Below are positions 9,406 to 15,480 of a stretch of 59,359 nucleotides of DNA, one piece after another. A program made the position numbers and the translations under genes. Origin of the DNA: Elusimicrobiales bacterium. GTDB taxonomy: Bacteria; Elusimicrobiota; Elusimicrobia; Elusimicrobiales; UBA9959. Below the pieces are notes generated by a model. It did not search any database. It saw only the letters and a list, made by a program, of their open reading frames with translations, and was not told the origin of the DNA. Each line of letters opens with the position of its first letter. The first letter of the stretch is position 1. The stretch covers positions 1 to 59,359 of the forward strand of contig JAVHLJ010000012.1 in NCBI GenBank assembly GCA_031082205.1, read 5' to 3'.

Positions 9406-9603
9406 CTGTCACACCCCTCGCCCGCTCGGGGCGATTAACGCCCGGCCTTTGATCGGAAAACGGCCGGGTGTTCTACAAGGAGGGCTCTGCCCTCCATTTC
9501 ATCGTCGCTTGCTCCCTGCGCTGCGCTTGGTCGCCGCGCTGAACCTCCCGAAGATGAAATTTCCTTTATAGAACGGTAACCATCCACAACGGTTTCGGTA
9601 AAA
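9406..9603 (-). promoter_or_regulatory. Long structured 5' leader of hrcA
   Basis: About 200 bases lie between the predicted hrcA start of transcription and its ATG, with no gene. They contain three hairpins in transcript order: a large inverted repeat at 9574-9470, a 7-bp stem at 9468-9441 (CCCGGCC/GGCCGGG), and a stem at 9433-9419 (CGCCC/GGGCG) next to the Shine-Dalgarno GAGGGG. An attenuator or RNA thermometer is possible but unproven. Confidence 0.5.
9470..9574. repeat. Inverted repeat in the hrcA leader
   Basis: The left arm GTTCTACAAGGA (9470-9481) plus ATTTCATC (9496-9503) pairs with 9553-9574 (GATGAAAT then TTCCTTTATAGAAC). The left arm is interrupted by a nested hairpin, GGAGGG/CCCTCC at 9479-9495. 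The enclosed loop contains a GC-rich CGCTGCGCTTGG core vaguely like the elements at 3598 and 21585. Confidence 0.55.
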
Positions 9604-9630
9604 CTAGCAATCACAACATCCGACTGCTAA
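9604..9630. promoter_or_regulatory. Degenerate CIRCE operator (HrcA binding site)
   Basis: The arms CTAGCAATC (9604-9612) and GACTGCTAA (9622-9630) flank a 9-base spacer. This is the exact 9-9-9 geometry of CIRCE, whose consensus arms are TTAGCACTC and GAGTGCTAA. The site begins immediately after the predicted -10 box of the hrcA promoter, the usual position for CIRCE repression. Confidence 0.75.
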
Positions 9631-9659
9631 ATTATACACCTTGCGGTTTTAACTGTCAA
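9631..9659 (-). promoter_or_regulatory. Consensus sigma-70 promoter of the hrcA operon
   Basis: On the minus strand TTGACA (9659-9654) and TATAAT (9636-9631) are both perfect consensus, with 17-base spacing. The CIRCE-like operator directly follows the -10 box. This is the strongest promoter sequence I see in the window. Confidence 0.85.
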
Positions 9660-9678
9660 TAGCCAGTTTGGACTGCTA
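9660..9678. promoter_or_regulatory. Second palindromic half-operator upstream of the hrcA -35
   Basis: TAGCCAGTTTGGACTGCTA is an imperfect palindrome (TAGC-AGT against ACTGCTA with one extra C). It shares the ACTGCTAA half-site with the CIRCE-like site. It abuts the -35 box and the stop codon of the SDR gene. It could be a second HrcA site or a decayed copy. Confidence 0.35.
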
Positions 9679-9679
9679 A

Positions 9680-10504
9680 TTATTGGCGGGGGTTGAGGGC
9701 ACGGTCCAGCAGAAGGTCGAAAAGACGGTCGGGTATCAGGCCCCGGGCGGCGACCAGGAGAGCCGCCTTGAAAGGCACGGCGTAACGCGGCGCGGGGCAG
9801 GATGCTTCGGCGGCTTTAAGTATCGCCTCCGCCACCACCTCCGGGCCGGGGGCGCCGTCGCGGTAGCCGGAGCGGAACTTCTCCGTCATGCGGTCTATCA
9901 TCGGGGCGTAGGGGCCGGCGCCGGAATACTTCTTAAGATTCACCAGGGCGGTATCGTCCCATTCCGTCCTGATCGGGCCCGGCTCGATAAGAACGACCTT
10001 TATGCCGAAGGGCTTCACTTCCAGCCGCAGGGCGTCCGACCAGGCCTCCAGCGCGTGCTTGCTGGCGTGGTACCAGCCGGCGGCGGGCAGCGTCACGCGC
10101 CCGGCTATTGAGGAGATATTTATTATTCTCCCCCCGCGGCGGGCGCGCATGGCCGGCAGGAAAAGTTGCGCAAGACGGGCTGGAGCGAAAACGTTGACCT
10201 CGAACTGGCGCCGGGCCTCTTCTATCGGTATATCCTCTATAGCGCCGTGAGCGCCGTAACCGGCGTTATTGACCAGGATGTCCAGGCCGCCTTCCTTATC
10301 GAATATACGGGCGGCGGCGGCCCGCAGCGAAGCCTCGTCGGCCACGTCGAGCGGGAATATCTCCGCGCCCTTGTCGCGCAGCGGGGCCATCTTCTCGGAA
10401 CGGCGCGCTCCGGCGTAGACCTTATACCCCTTTTTCAGAAAAAGTTCCGCCGCGGCGTAGCCTATGCCCGCCGACGCGCCGGTGACGAATACGGTCTTCT
10501 GCAC
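9680..10504 (-). CDS. Short-chain dehydrogenase/reductase (SDR), substrate unknown
   Basis: 274-residue classical SDR with a Rossmann fold. Nucleotide-binding motif GASAGIGYA at residues ~9-17, structural NNAGYG at ~85, catalytic serine in INISS (~138), and the catalytic YHASK tetrad near 152. The Arg pair in GARRSEK after beta-2 suggests NADP(H) preference (inference). It starts 4 bases after the uridine kinase stop, so it is the last gene of the leftward BMC-linked string before the hrcA promoter. Substrate cannot be named. Confidence 0.85.
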   Translation of the reverse strand: MQKTVFVTGASAGIGYAAAELFLKKGYKVYAGARRSEKMAPLRDKGAEIFPLDVADEASLRAAAARIFDKEGGLDILVNNAGYGAHGAIEDIPIEEARRQFEVNVFAPARLAQLFLPAMRARRGGRIINISSIAGRVTLPAAGWYHASKHALEAWSDALRLEVKPFGIKVVLIEPGPIRTEWDDTALVNLKKYSGAGPYAPMIDRMTEKFRSGYRDGAPGPEVVAEAILKAAEASCPAPRYAVPFKAALLVAARGLIPDRLFDLLLDRALNPRQ

Positions 10505-10507
10505 GGT

Positions 10508-11149
10508 TTACCTGAAGTGATCGCGCAGCATGCGCACCAGGCCCTCGGTGGCCTTGCCCGGTATCTCTTCTCCCTCCCAGTTGATGGAGAAGTGGGCCTC
10601 GCGCTGCGTCGGCTTGACGTATGTCTCGTACATGGGCATGACGGTGGCCAGTATCTGGTGGCGTATGCCCTCTATGTCGCGGCCGCGCTCGCTGATGTCG
10701 CGCTGCACGCGGCGCAGGACGGCGGTGACCATGCCCGTCGAGATGAATATCTTGTAGTCGCACATCGCGGCTATCTTGGGAAAATAGAGCGCGTAAAGCC
10801 CCTCCACTACGATGAGGGGCGTGGACTTGAGCGGCACGCTCTCCTTCTCCCGCGTATGGAGTTTGAAGTCGTAGACCGGCTGCTCTATGGCCTTGCCGGC
10901 GCAGAGCTCGCCCAGCTGCTTGGCCGCCAGCGAGGCGTCTATGGCGTCCGGGTGGTCGAAATTGTAGGTCTTGCGCTCGTCGAAGCTGAGATGCGTGAGG
11001 GGGCGGTAATAATTGTCCAGCGAGAAGAGCTCCCCCTCTATGCCTATCTTGCGGCATTCGGTTATCAGCCTCCTGGCCAGGGTGGTCTTACCCGAACCGG
11101 AGCCGCCGGCTATTCCCAATACGAACCTGCTCTTCCTGGTGTTGTACAT
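10508..11149 (-). CDS. udk: Uridine kinase
   Basis: Phosphorylates uridine and cytidine to the monophosphates in pyrimidine salvage. 213 residues with Walker A GIAGGSGSGKTTLARR at residues ~12-28, the family motif FDHPDAIDASL, and VVEGLYALY with the Walker B glutamate. Start ATG at 11149 follows a GGAG-type site. It lies between the GH84 gene and the SDR gene. Next to a deoxyribose-phosphate aldolase microcompartment it hints at nucleoside salvage, but it is not a known BMC enzyme. Confidence 0.9.
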   Translation of the reverse strand: MYNTRKSRFVLGIAGGSGSGKTTLARRLITECRKIGIEGELFSLDNYYRPLTHLSFDERKTYNFDHPDAIDASLAAKQLGELCAGKAIEQPVYDFKLHTREKESVPLKSTPLIVVEGLYALYFPKIAAMCDYKIFISTGMVTAVLRRVQRDISERGRDIEGIRHQILATVMPMYETYVKPTQREAHFSINWEGEEIPGKATEGLVRMLRDHFR

Positions 11150-11160
11150 GGTGTCTCCTT

Positions 11161-12252
11161 CTACTGGGTGAGGAAAAGGTCCCTGGTCACGGTATATTTG
11201 CCGTCGAGCCAGTCGATCACTTCGCGCGCGGCGGAGGCGGTCTCCCCCTCCTCGGAGGCCAGGAAAGCGGCGTAATCGGTCCGCCGGGTCTTCTTTTCGG
11301 CCTCCGCCATCTCATCGAGACCCCTGTCCATGAAAGCCGGCGTGTCCACGGCCAGCCGTGCGGCCATCTCCGCGCAGGTCACGGTCGCGGCGGCGCCGAG
11401 GAAAGCCTTCTCCGGGTCGTACTCCGGGCCCAGTTCGTAGGAGGCTTTCAGCGTCAGCGCCGATATTTTGGAAAGCGTCACCTGGTTCATCGGGTTGAAG
11501 GCGTGGCCGGCCAGTTGCGCGCCCATATCCGACGGGCGGCCGGTGAAAGGCCGCAGGTGGAGGAATTTGCACATCCGGGGGCCGTCGTTGACGGGGTAAT
11601 TGTCCCAGAGGAACGGCTTGCGGCCGAGCGTGCCCGCCACGGCGCCCAGGTGTTCCGCGGTATAGGACTTGGAGCAGACAAGCTCGCCGGTCCAGAATAC
11701 GCTGACTTTTTTATCCAGACCCCGCCCGAGGGCTTCGAGATAACCCGCCGGCATTTTGCCGAAAAGTTTTTCCAGCACCGGGTCGTACGAATAATAGGTG
11801 GGGCAGAAAACGACCTGCTCCGCGGTCGAGAGGTCCGCGGCCCAGTTGACTATCTCTATCTGCCGTTCGGCCAGGCCGGGCAGGTCGCCTTTCATGTCGT
11901 CCATCAGCAGGCAGAACTTGTCGACGCCCACGCGGTTAAAGAGTTCAATACGGGCCTGCAGCAGCTCCTTATTGGCCGCGTCGAAAGGCGAGAGGTACAT
12001 CTCGTAGGGGCTAAGGCCCACGCCGAACTTCACGCCGGCGGCGCGGCAGGCGCCGGCCAGCTCCGCCAGCTCGCGCTCGCGGGCGGCGGGCATGGGGTCG
12101 CGCCACTTCTTGCGCAGGTAAGGGTCGCCCTTGGGGGCGTAGATGCAGAAGGAGAACCCGTGTTCTTTGAGGAAATTTATGAGGCTCAGGCGCGCGGCGT
12201 GAGTCCAGGGCTCGCCGTAGAAACCTTCGATTATGCCGAGTTCGGTGTTCAC
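11161..12252 (-). CDS. GH84-family beta-N-acetylglucosaminidase-like protein
   Basis: 363 residues. Glycoside hydrolase family 84 enzymes remove beta-linked N-acetylglucosamine by substrate-assisted catalysis. The fold start ELGIIEGFYGEPW, the paired catalytic aspartates in LLMDDMKGD (D118, D119) and the WDNYPVND motif are all present. There is no signal peptide, so it is predicted cytoplasmic, unlike many secreted bacterial members. It starts with GTG, overlapping the stop codon of the 81-residue BMC gene (GTGA), so translation is coupled to the microcompartment operon. A cytoplasmic role in GlcNAc recycling or glycopeptide trimming is inference. Confidence 0.85.
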   Translation of the reverse strand: MNTELGIIEGFYGEPWTHAARLSLINFLKEHGFSFCIYAPKGDPYLRKKWRDPMPAARERELAELAGACRAAGVKFGVGLSPYEMYLSPFDAANKELLQARIELFNRVGVDKFCLLMDDMKGDLPGLAERQIEIVNWAADLSTAEQVVFCPTYYSYDPVLEKLFGKMPAGYLEALGRGLDKKVSVFWTGELVCSKSYTAEHLGAVAGTLGRKPFLWDNYPVNDGPRMCKFLHLRPFTGRPSDMGAQLAGHAFNPMNQVTLSKISALTLKASYELGPEYDPEKAFLGAAATVTCAEMAARLAVDTPAFMDRGLDEMAEAEKKTRRTDYAAFLASEEGETASAAREVIDWLDGKYTVTRDLFLTQ

Positions 12253-12494
12253 TCGCGGACGATCTCCACCCCGTTGTAATCGAGCCAGTCCAGGGAGAGC
12301 GGGCTGACTATCGCGTTGCGGGGCACGACGAGCCGCTTCCCGCCGGGCTTCATCATGCGCCGTATCTCCCAGTCGCTGAGGAAGACCTTTTTCGCCGGCG
12401 GAGCTTTCTTCGCCGGCCGCGCGGGCGCCTCTTCCGCGCTGCCGCGGAAGAGGCGCTCGTACAGCGCGTCGGCTATGTCGCCCCGTGTCAGCAT
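12249..12494 (-). CDS. Small BMC-linked protein with encapsulation-peptide-like N-terminus
   Basis: 81 residues, family not recognised. Residues 1-17 (TRGDIADALYERLFRG) form an amphipathic helix of the kind that targets cargo into microcompartments. A Pro/Ala/Lys linker (~18-36) follows. The last ~45 residues contain LVVPRNAIVSPLSLDWLDYNG, faintly like the N-terminal part of EutT- or EutQ-type BMC proteins. It lies 24 bases downstream of a BMC-H gene, and its stop overlaps the GH84 start. Likely a lumen protein or adaptor (inference). Confidence 0.65.
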   Translation of the reverse strand: MLTRGDIADALYERLFRGSAEEAPARPAKKAPPAKKVFLSDWEIRRMMKPGGKRLVVPRNAIVSPLSLDWLDYNGVEIVRE

Positions 12495-12518
12495 GAGATT
12501 GCGGCCTCAGCCGCGGTC

Positions 12519-12812
12519 TCAGGCCTTTACGGAGATCTTGGCCAGGTACTTGTCCAGGTCGTCGGCGGGCCGCGGTATCACGTGCACGGCGACCAGCTCG
12601 CCGACCTTCTGGGCGGCGGCCGAGCCGGCCTCGACGGCGGCGCGCACCGCGCCGACCTCGCCCACGCAGAGCGTGGTCACGTAGCCGGAGCCTATCTTCT
12701 CGTAGCCCAGCAGGCGCACCTTGGCGGCCTTGGCCATGGCGTCGGAGGCCTCTATCATGCCGATAAAGCCCTTCGTCTCTATCATTCCCAGCGCTTCTTT
12801 AGGTTCAGACAT
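12519..12812 (-). CDS. BMC-H hexameric shell protein
   Basis: 97-residue single BMC-domain protein of the PduA/EutM/CcmK type, which forms hexagonal tiles of the shell facets. The family start [20 protein letters not shown] and the pore loop KIGSG are clear, followed by [14 protein letters not shown] and VHVIPRP. The pore sequence is the same as in the second BMC-H at 17296-17580. The two copies differ most at their C-terminal tails. It lies just downstream of deoC. Confidence 0.95.
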   Translation of the reverse strand: MSEPKEALGMIETKGFIGMIEASDAMAKAAKVRLLGYEKIGSGYVTTLCVGEVGAVRAAVEAGSAAAQKVGELVAVHVIPRPADDLDKYLAKISVKA

Positions 12813-12835
12813 GTTCGCTCCTTAAGTTGCCGAAA

Positions 12836-13831
12836 TCAGTACTGCCCTTTGGCGGCCTCGCCGCCGGAAACTATCGCGATGCTGGCGCTCGTGCCCAGGC
12901 GGGTGGCGCCGGCCTTGACCATGGCCGCGGCGACCTCGGCGTTCTTGATGCCGCCCGAGGCCTTCACGCCCATCTCGGGGCCGACGGTCTGGCGCATCAG
13001 CGCGACGTCCTCCACGGTGGCCCCGCCGGAGCCGAAACCCGTCGAGGTCTTGACGAAGTCGGCCTGGGCCTGCTTCGACATCCTGCAGGCGCGGACCTTC
13101 TCGTCGTTGGTGAGGTAGGAGGTCTCGAGTATGACCTTCAGGCACTTGCCGCGGGTGGCCTCGCGCACGGCCTTTATGTCGTCGAGGACCAGCGCGTCGT
13201 TGCCGGACTTGAGCGCGCCGATGTTTATGACCATGTCGATCTCGTCGGCGCCGTTGGCTATGGCGTCGCGGGCCTCTATGGCCTTGATCGTAGGGGTGGT
13301 GGACCCGAGAGGGAATCCGATGACGGTGCAGACCATGACCCCGCTGCCGCGCAGCAGCCGGGAGGCCATGGCGACATAGGCCGGGTTCACGCAGACGCTG
13401 GCGAACCTGTACTTGCGGGCCTCCTCGCAGAGCTTGCCGATCTCCTCCTGCGTGGCGTTGGCCTTGAGCAGGGTGTGGTCTATCATGCCGGCGATGGAGG
13501 AGCTGCCGGCTCCCGGGTTGCAGAAGCTGACGCGCTCGACGCCCATGCCCTTCACCTGCTGGGCGGTGAAATTGTTAAGCGGATTGCAGCTCTGGCAGGT
13601 CCCGGAACAGGTGTTCTCCTCGAGCCGGCAGTCCGGGTTGCGCTTCGGCGCGGGAGACTGCCCGGCGGGCTGCCCTCCTACGAGCGGGCCGGAGAAAACC
13701 TTGCCGGCGCTGCCCATGGTGACGCGGCCCTCCGGCGGCAGGCTCTTCTGGCCTTTGGGAGCGGCGTCCTCTTTGGCCCGCATTATCCTGGCCACTTCCT
13801 CGGCTATCTTCTTTATGTCCTCTTCACGCAT
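12836..13831 (-). CDS. deoC: Deoxyribose-phosphate aldolase with encapsulation peptide and Cys motif
   Basis: Class I aldolase splitting 2-deoxyribose-5-phosphate into acetaldehyde and glyceraldehyde-3-phosphate. 331 residues, about 80-100 longer than typical DeoC. Residues 1-20 ([19 protein letters not shown]) are an amphipathic encapsulation-type helix. A disordered linker and a CX6CX3CX2C motif (C68, C75, C79, C82) follow. The catalytic domain starts near 112 ([12 protein letters not shown]), with D199 in [10 protein letters not shown] and Schiff-base lysine K261 in [18 protein letters not shown] follows. It is the likely signature enzyme of the microcompartment. Its start overlaps the upstream BMC-P gene by 8 bases. 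Confidence 0.93.
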   Translation of the reverse strand: MREEDIKKIAEEVARIMRAKEDAAPKGQKSLPPEGRVTMGSAGKVFSGPLVGGQPAGQSPAPKRNPDCRLEENTCSGTCQSCNPLNNFTAQQVKGMGVERVSFCNPGAGSSSIAGMIDHTLLKANATQEEIGKLCEEARKYRFASVCVNPAYVAMASRLLRGSGVMVCTVIGFPLGSTTPTIKAIEARDAIANGADEIDMVINIGALKSGNDALVLDDIKAVREATRGKCLKVILETSYLTNDEKVRACRMSKQAQADFVKTSTGFGSGGATVEDVALMRQTVGPEMGVKASGGIKNAEVAAAMVKAGATRLGTSASIAIVSGGEAAKGQY

Positions 13832-14123
13832 ATTTCTTTACCCCTTTTTCGCAGCTGACCTGGTCCACTATGCCGCAGATGACGGTGCGGACCGGCGCTT
13901 TCGGGTTCCTGAGTATCTTCCTGGCCCCGCCGCCCTCGTCCATGACGAGCACGACGTCGCCCGGGCCCGCTCCGACGCCGCCGTCGAGCGCCAGGGTGGC
14001 GTCGCCGGTGAAGTCCCCGGAGCAGGCCGAATCCACGGGACGTACCAGCAGCAGCGTGGAGCCTTCCAGCCCCTTGTGCTTGCGGGTCGCCCAGACATTC
14101 CCCACGACTTTTCCTACGAACAT
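13824..14123 (-). CDS. BMC-P pentameric shell vertex protein (EutN/CcmL family)
   Basis: 99 residues. Pentamers of this family cap the vertices of the polyhedral shell. Start [21 protein letters not shown] is typical, followed by LLLVRPVD and the turn [21 protein letters not shown]. It is one of three paralogues here, 4 bases from the next BMC-P gene and overlapping deoC. Its tail carries two cysteines. Confidence 0.94.
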   Translation of the reverse strand: MFVGKVVGNVWATRKHKGLEGSTLLLVRPVDSACSGDFTGDATLALDGGVGAGPGDVVLVMDEGGGARKILRNPKAPVRTVICGIVDQVSCEKGVKKYA

Positions 14124-14127
14124 AAAT

Positions 14128-14424
14128 TCAGATGAGCTTCTTGCCGTCTATGATGCCGACTATGGCCGCGTCCACCGGCGGCGGGCTGGACCTGGCGGCG
14201 GTCTCGCCTTCCCAGCCTTCGAAGGCCACTATGGCCTCGCGCGAGGCGACGAAGAAGACGGTCTCGCCGGCGCCGGCCCCGACGGTGTCGGCGGCCACCA
14301 GCGGGTCTCCGGACGGGGCGTCGGTGACCCAGTCGAGCGGCTGCACCAGCAGCAGCGTCTTCTGCGCCATGCCGCAGCATTGCTGCGCGCAGAACACCCT
14401 TCCGATGACCTTGGCCTGTTTCAT
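14128..14424 (-). CDS. BMC-P pentameric shell vertex protein, second copy
   Basis: 98 residues, EutN/CcmL family. Motifs AKVIGRVFCAQQCCGM, LLLVQPLDW and GAGAGETVFFVASREA match the family. An unusual CAQQCC cluster replaces the basic loop seen in the other two paralogues. It lies between rpiB (7-base gap) and the first BMC-P. Vertex protein, possibly forming mixed or alternative pentamers (inference). Confidence 0.93.
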   Translation of the reverse strand: MKQAKVIGRVFCAQQCCGMAQKTLLLVQPLDWVTDAPSGDPLVAADTVGAGAGETVFFVASREAIVAFEGWEGETAARSSPPPVDAAIVGIIDGKKLI

Positions 14425-14431
14425 CTAAAGC

Positions 14432-14878
14432 CTAGCAGCACCTTTGCTCTATCGCCGTGATCTTGTCCAGCCGCTTCTGATACTTCCCCCCCTCGAAAGG
14501 GGTGGAGAGCCAGACGCGCACCATCTCCTGAAGCGCCAGCTCGCCATGCGTCTTGCCGCCCAGGCACAGGACATTGCAGTCCTCGTGCGCCGCGGCGAAG
14601 CGGGCCGAGATGACGTCGTAGGCGCCCACGGCCCTTATGCCGTGTATCTTGTTGGCGGCCAGCGGCATGGCGCCGTTGAAGCCGTCCACCAGGACGCCCT
14701 TCTCGAACTCGTGCTTGCGCACGGCGTCGCCGACGAGCATGGCTATATCGGGAAAATCGACGGCCTCGGTGGAGTAGCAGCCGAAATCGGTCACCTCGTG
14801 GCCGAGGGTCTGGAGATACTTCTTCAACTTCTCCTTGGCTTCGAAGCCCGCGTGGTCCGCGCCTATGACTATCTTCAT
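14432..14878 (-). CDS. RpiB/LacAB-family sugar-phosphate isomerase with altered active site
   Basis: 148 residues from ATG 14878, chosen over an upstream ATG at 14902 because GGAGG precedes it and the family start KIVIGADHAGFEAKE follows at once. RpiB interconverts ribose-5-phosphate and ribulose-5-phosphate. Asp8-His9, the AANKIHGIRAV segment and the tail EGGKYQKRLDKITAIEQR are conserved. The catalytic loop is not: E. coli Cys66 and its GTGVGIS loop align with Asp65 and GFNGAMP, and Asn100 aligns with Glu. So it may have another substrate or mechanism. It sits among shell genes, as in SPU-type BMC loci, and has no encapsulation peptide. Confidence 0.85.
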   Translation of the reverse strand: MKIVIGADHAGFEAKEKLKKYLQTLGHEVTDFGCYSTEAVDFPDIAMLVGDAVRKHEFEKGVLVDGFNGAMPLAANKIHGIRAVGAYDVISARFAAAHEDCNVLCLGGKTHGELALQEMVRVWLSTPFEGGKYQKRLDKITAIEQRCC

Positions 14879-14900
14879 AAATCCTCCAAAAAAGTGCCCC

Positions 14901-14921
14901 AAAAGGTAGCTGCTACCTTTT
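14901..14921. terminator. Hairpin between BMC-T and rpiB, possible attenuator
   Basis: AAAAGGTAGC and GCTACCTTTT are perfect 10-base arms around one central base. The hairpin starts directly after the BMC-T stop codon (14922-14924), and U residues flank the stem on both strands. On the transcribed strand only TTTT follows, so it may be a weak terminator or an mRNA 3'-end stabiliser that lowers expression of downstream genes. Confidence 0.55.
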
Positions 14922-15470
14922 TTATATTGCCGCGCCGAGATGCTCGTGCGCGTTCGGGATAACGATGCGGGTTATGACCGCGTCCTCGCCTATGGCCTTC
15001 ACGCCGGCGGCCACGGCCGTGCGCACCGCGCCGACCTCGCCGCAGACCGTGAAGTAGCCCTTGCCGCCTATGCCCTTGCCCGTGTTCACTTCGGCCACGT
15101 GGACGAAGGCGGCCTTGGCGGCCGCGTCGGCGGCGAACAGGGCCGGCAGGGCCTCTTTGGTCTCCACCATGCCTACGGCCTCGAGCGAGGCGGGCTTCAC
15201 TTTCTTGTTGAGGGCGGCCAGCGCGCCGGCGTGGACATTGCGGACGATGTGGCGGACGATGAGGGTATTACCGGCTATCTCGGCGCCCCTGGCCAGCGAG
15301 GATTCCACCTCGCCGACGGGGCCGGCTATGACGATTATGTATTTGCCCTTTGAAATGGCCTGGTGGACCCTGGGCTCCACGCCGGCCGCCTTGCACATGG
15401 CGTCCAGCGCCTCTATGCCCCTGGCTATCGAGGAAGTCTCCATCATGCCTATCGAGATGTTCGCCTGCAT
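14922..15470 (-). CDS. BMC-T tandem-domain trimeric shell protein
   Basis: 182 residues with two BMC domains (about 1-88 and 94-182). It forms pseudohexameric trimers in the shell. First domain: ISIGMMETSSIARGIEALDAM with pore loop SKGKY, where the PduT-type cysteine is replaced by Ser40. Second domain: AVGMVETKEALPALFAADAA with GIGGKG. AAGGAG lies upstream of the ATG at 15470. It sits 10 bases after the aldehyde dehydrogenase gene. Probably a metabolite pore rather than an Fe-S carrier (inference from the missing cysteine). Confidence 0.93.
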   Translation of the reverse strand: MQANISIGMMETSSIARGIEALDAMCKAAGVEPRVHQAISKGKYIIVIAGPVGEVESSLARGAEIAGNTLIVRHIVRNVHAGALAALNKKVKPASLEAVGMVETKEALPALFAADAAAKAAFVHVAEVNTGKGIGGKGYFTVCGEVGAVRTAVAAGVKAIGEDAVITRIVIPNAHEHLGAAI

Positions 15471-15480
15471 CGGGTTCTCC

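Noticed and set aside
14879-14902. Upstream ATG start for the RpiB-like gene
   Set aside because: The inner ATG at 14878 has GGAGG close upstream and matches the family start; the outer ATG overlaps the hairpin region.
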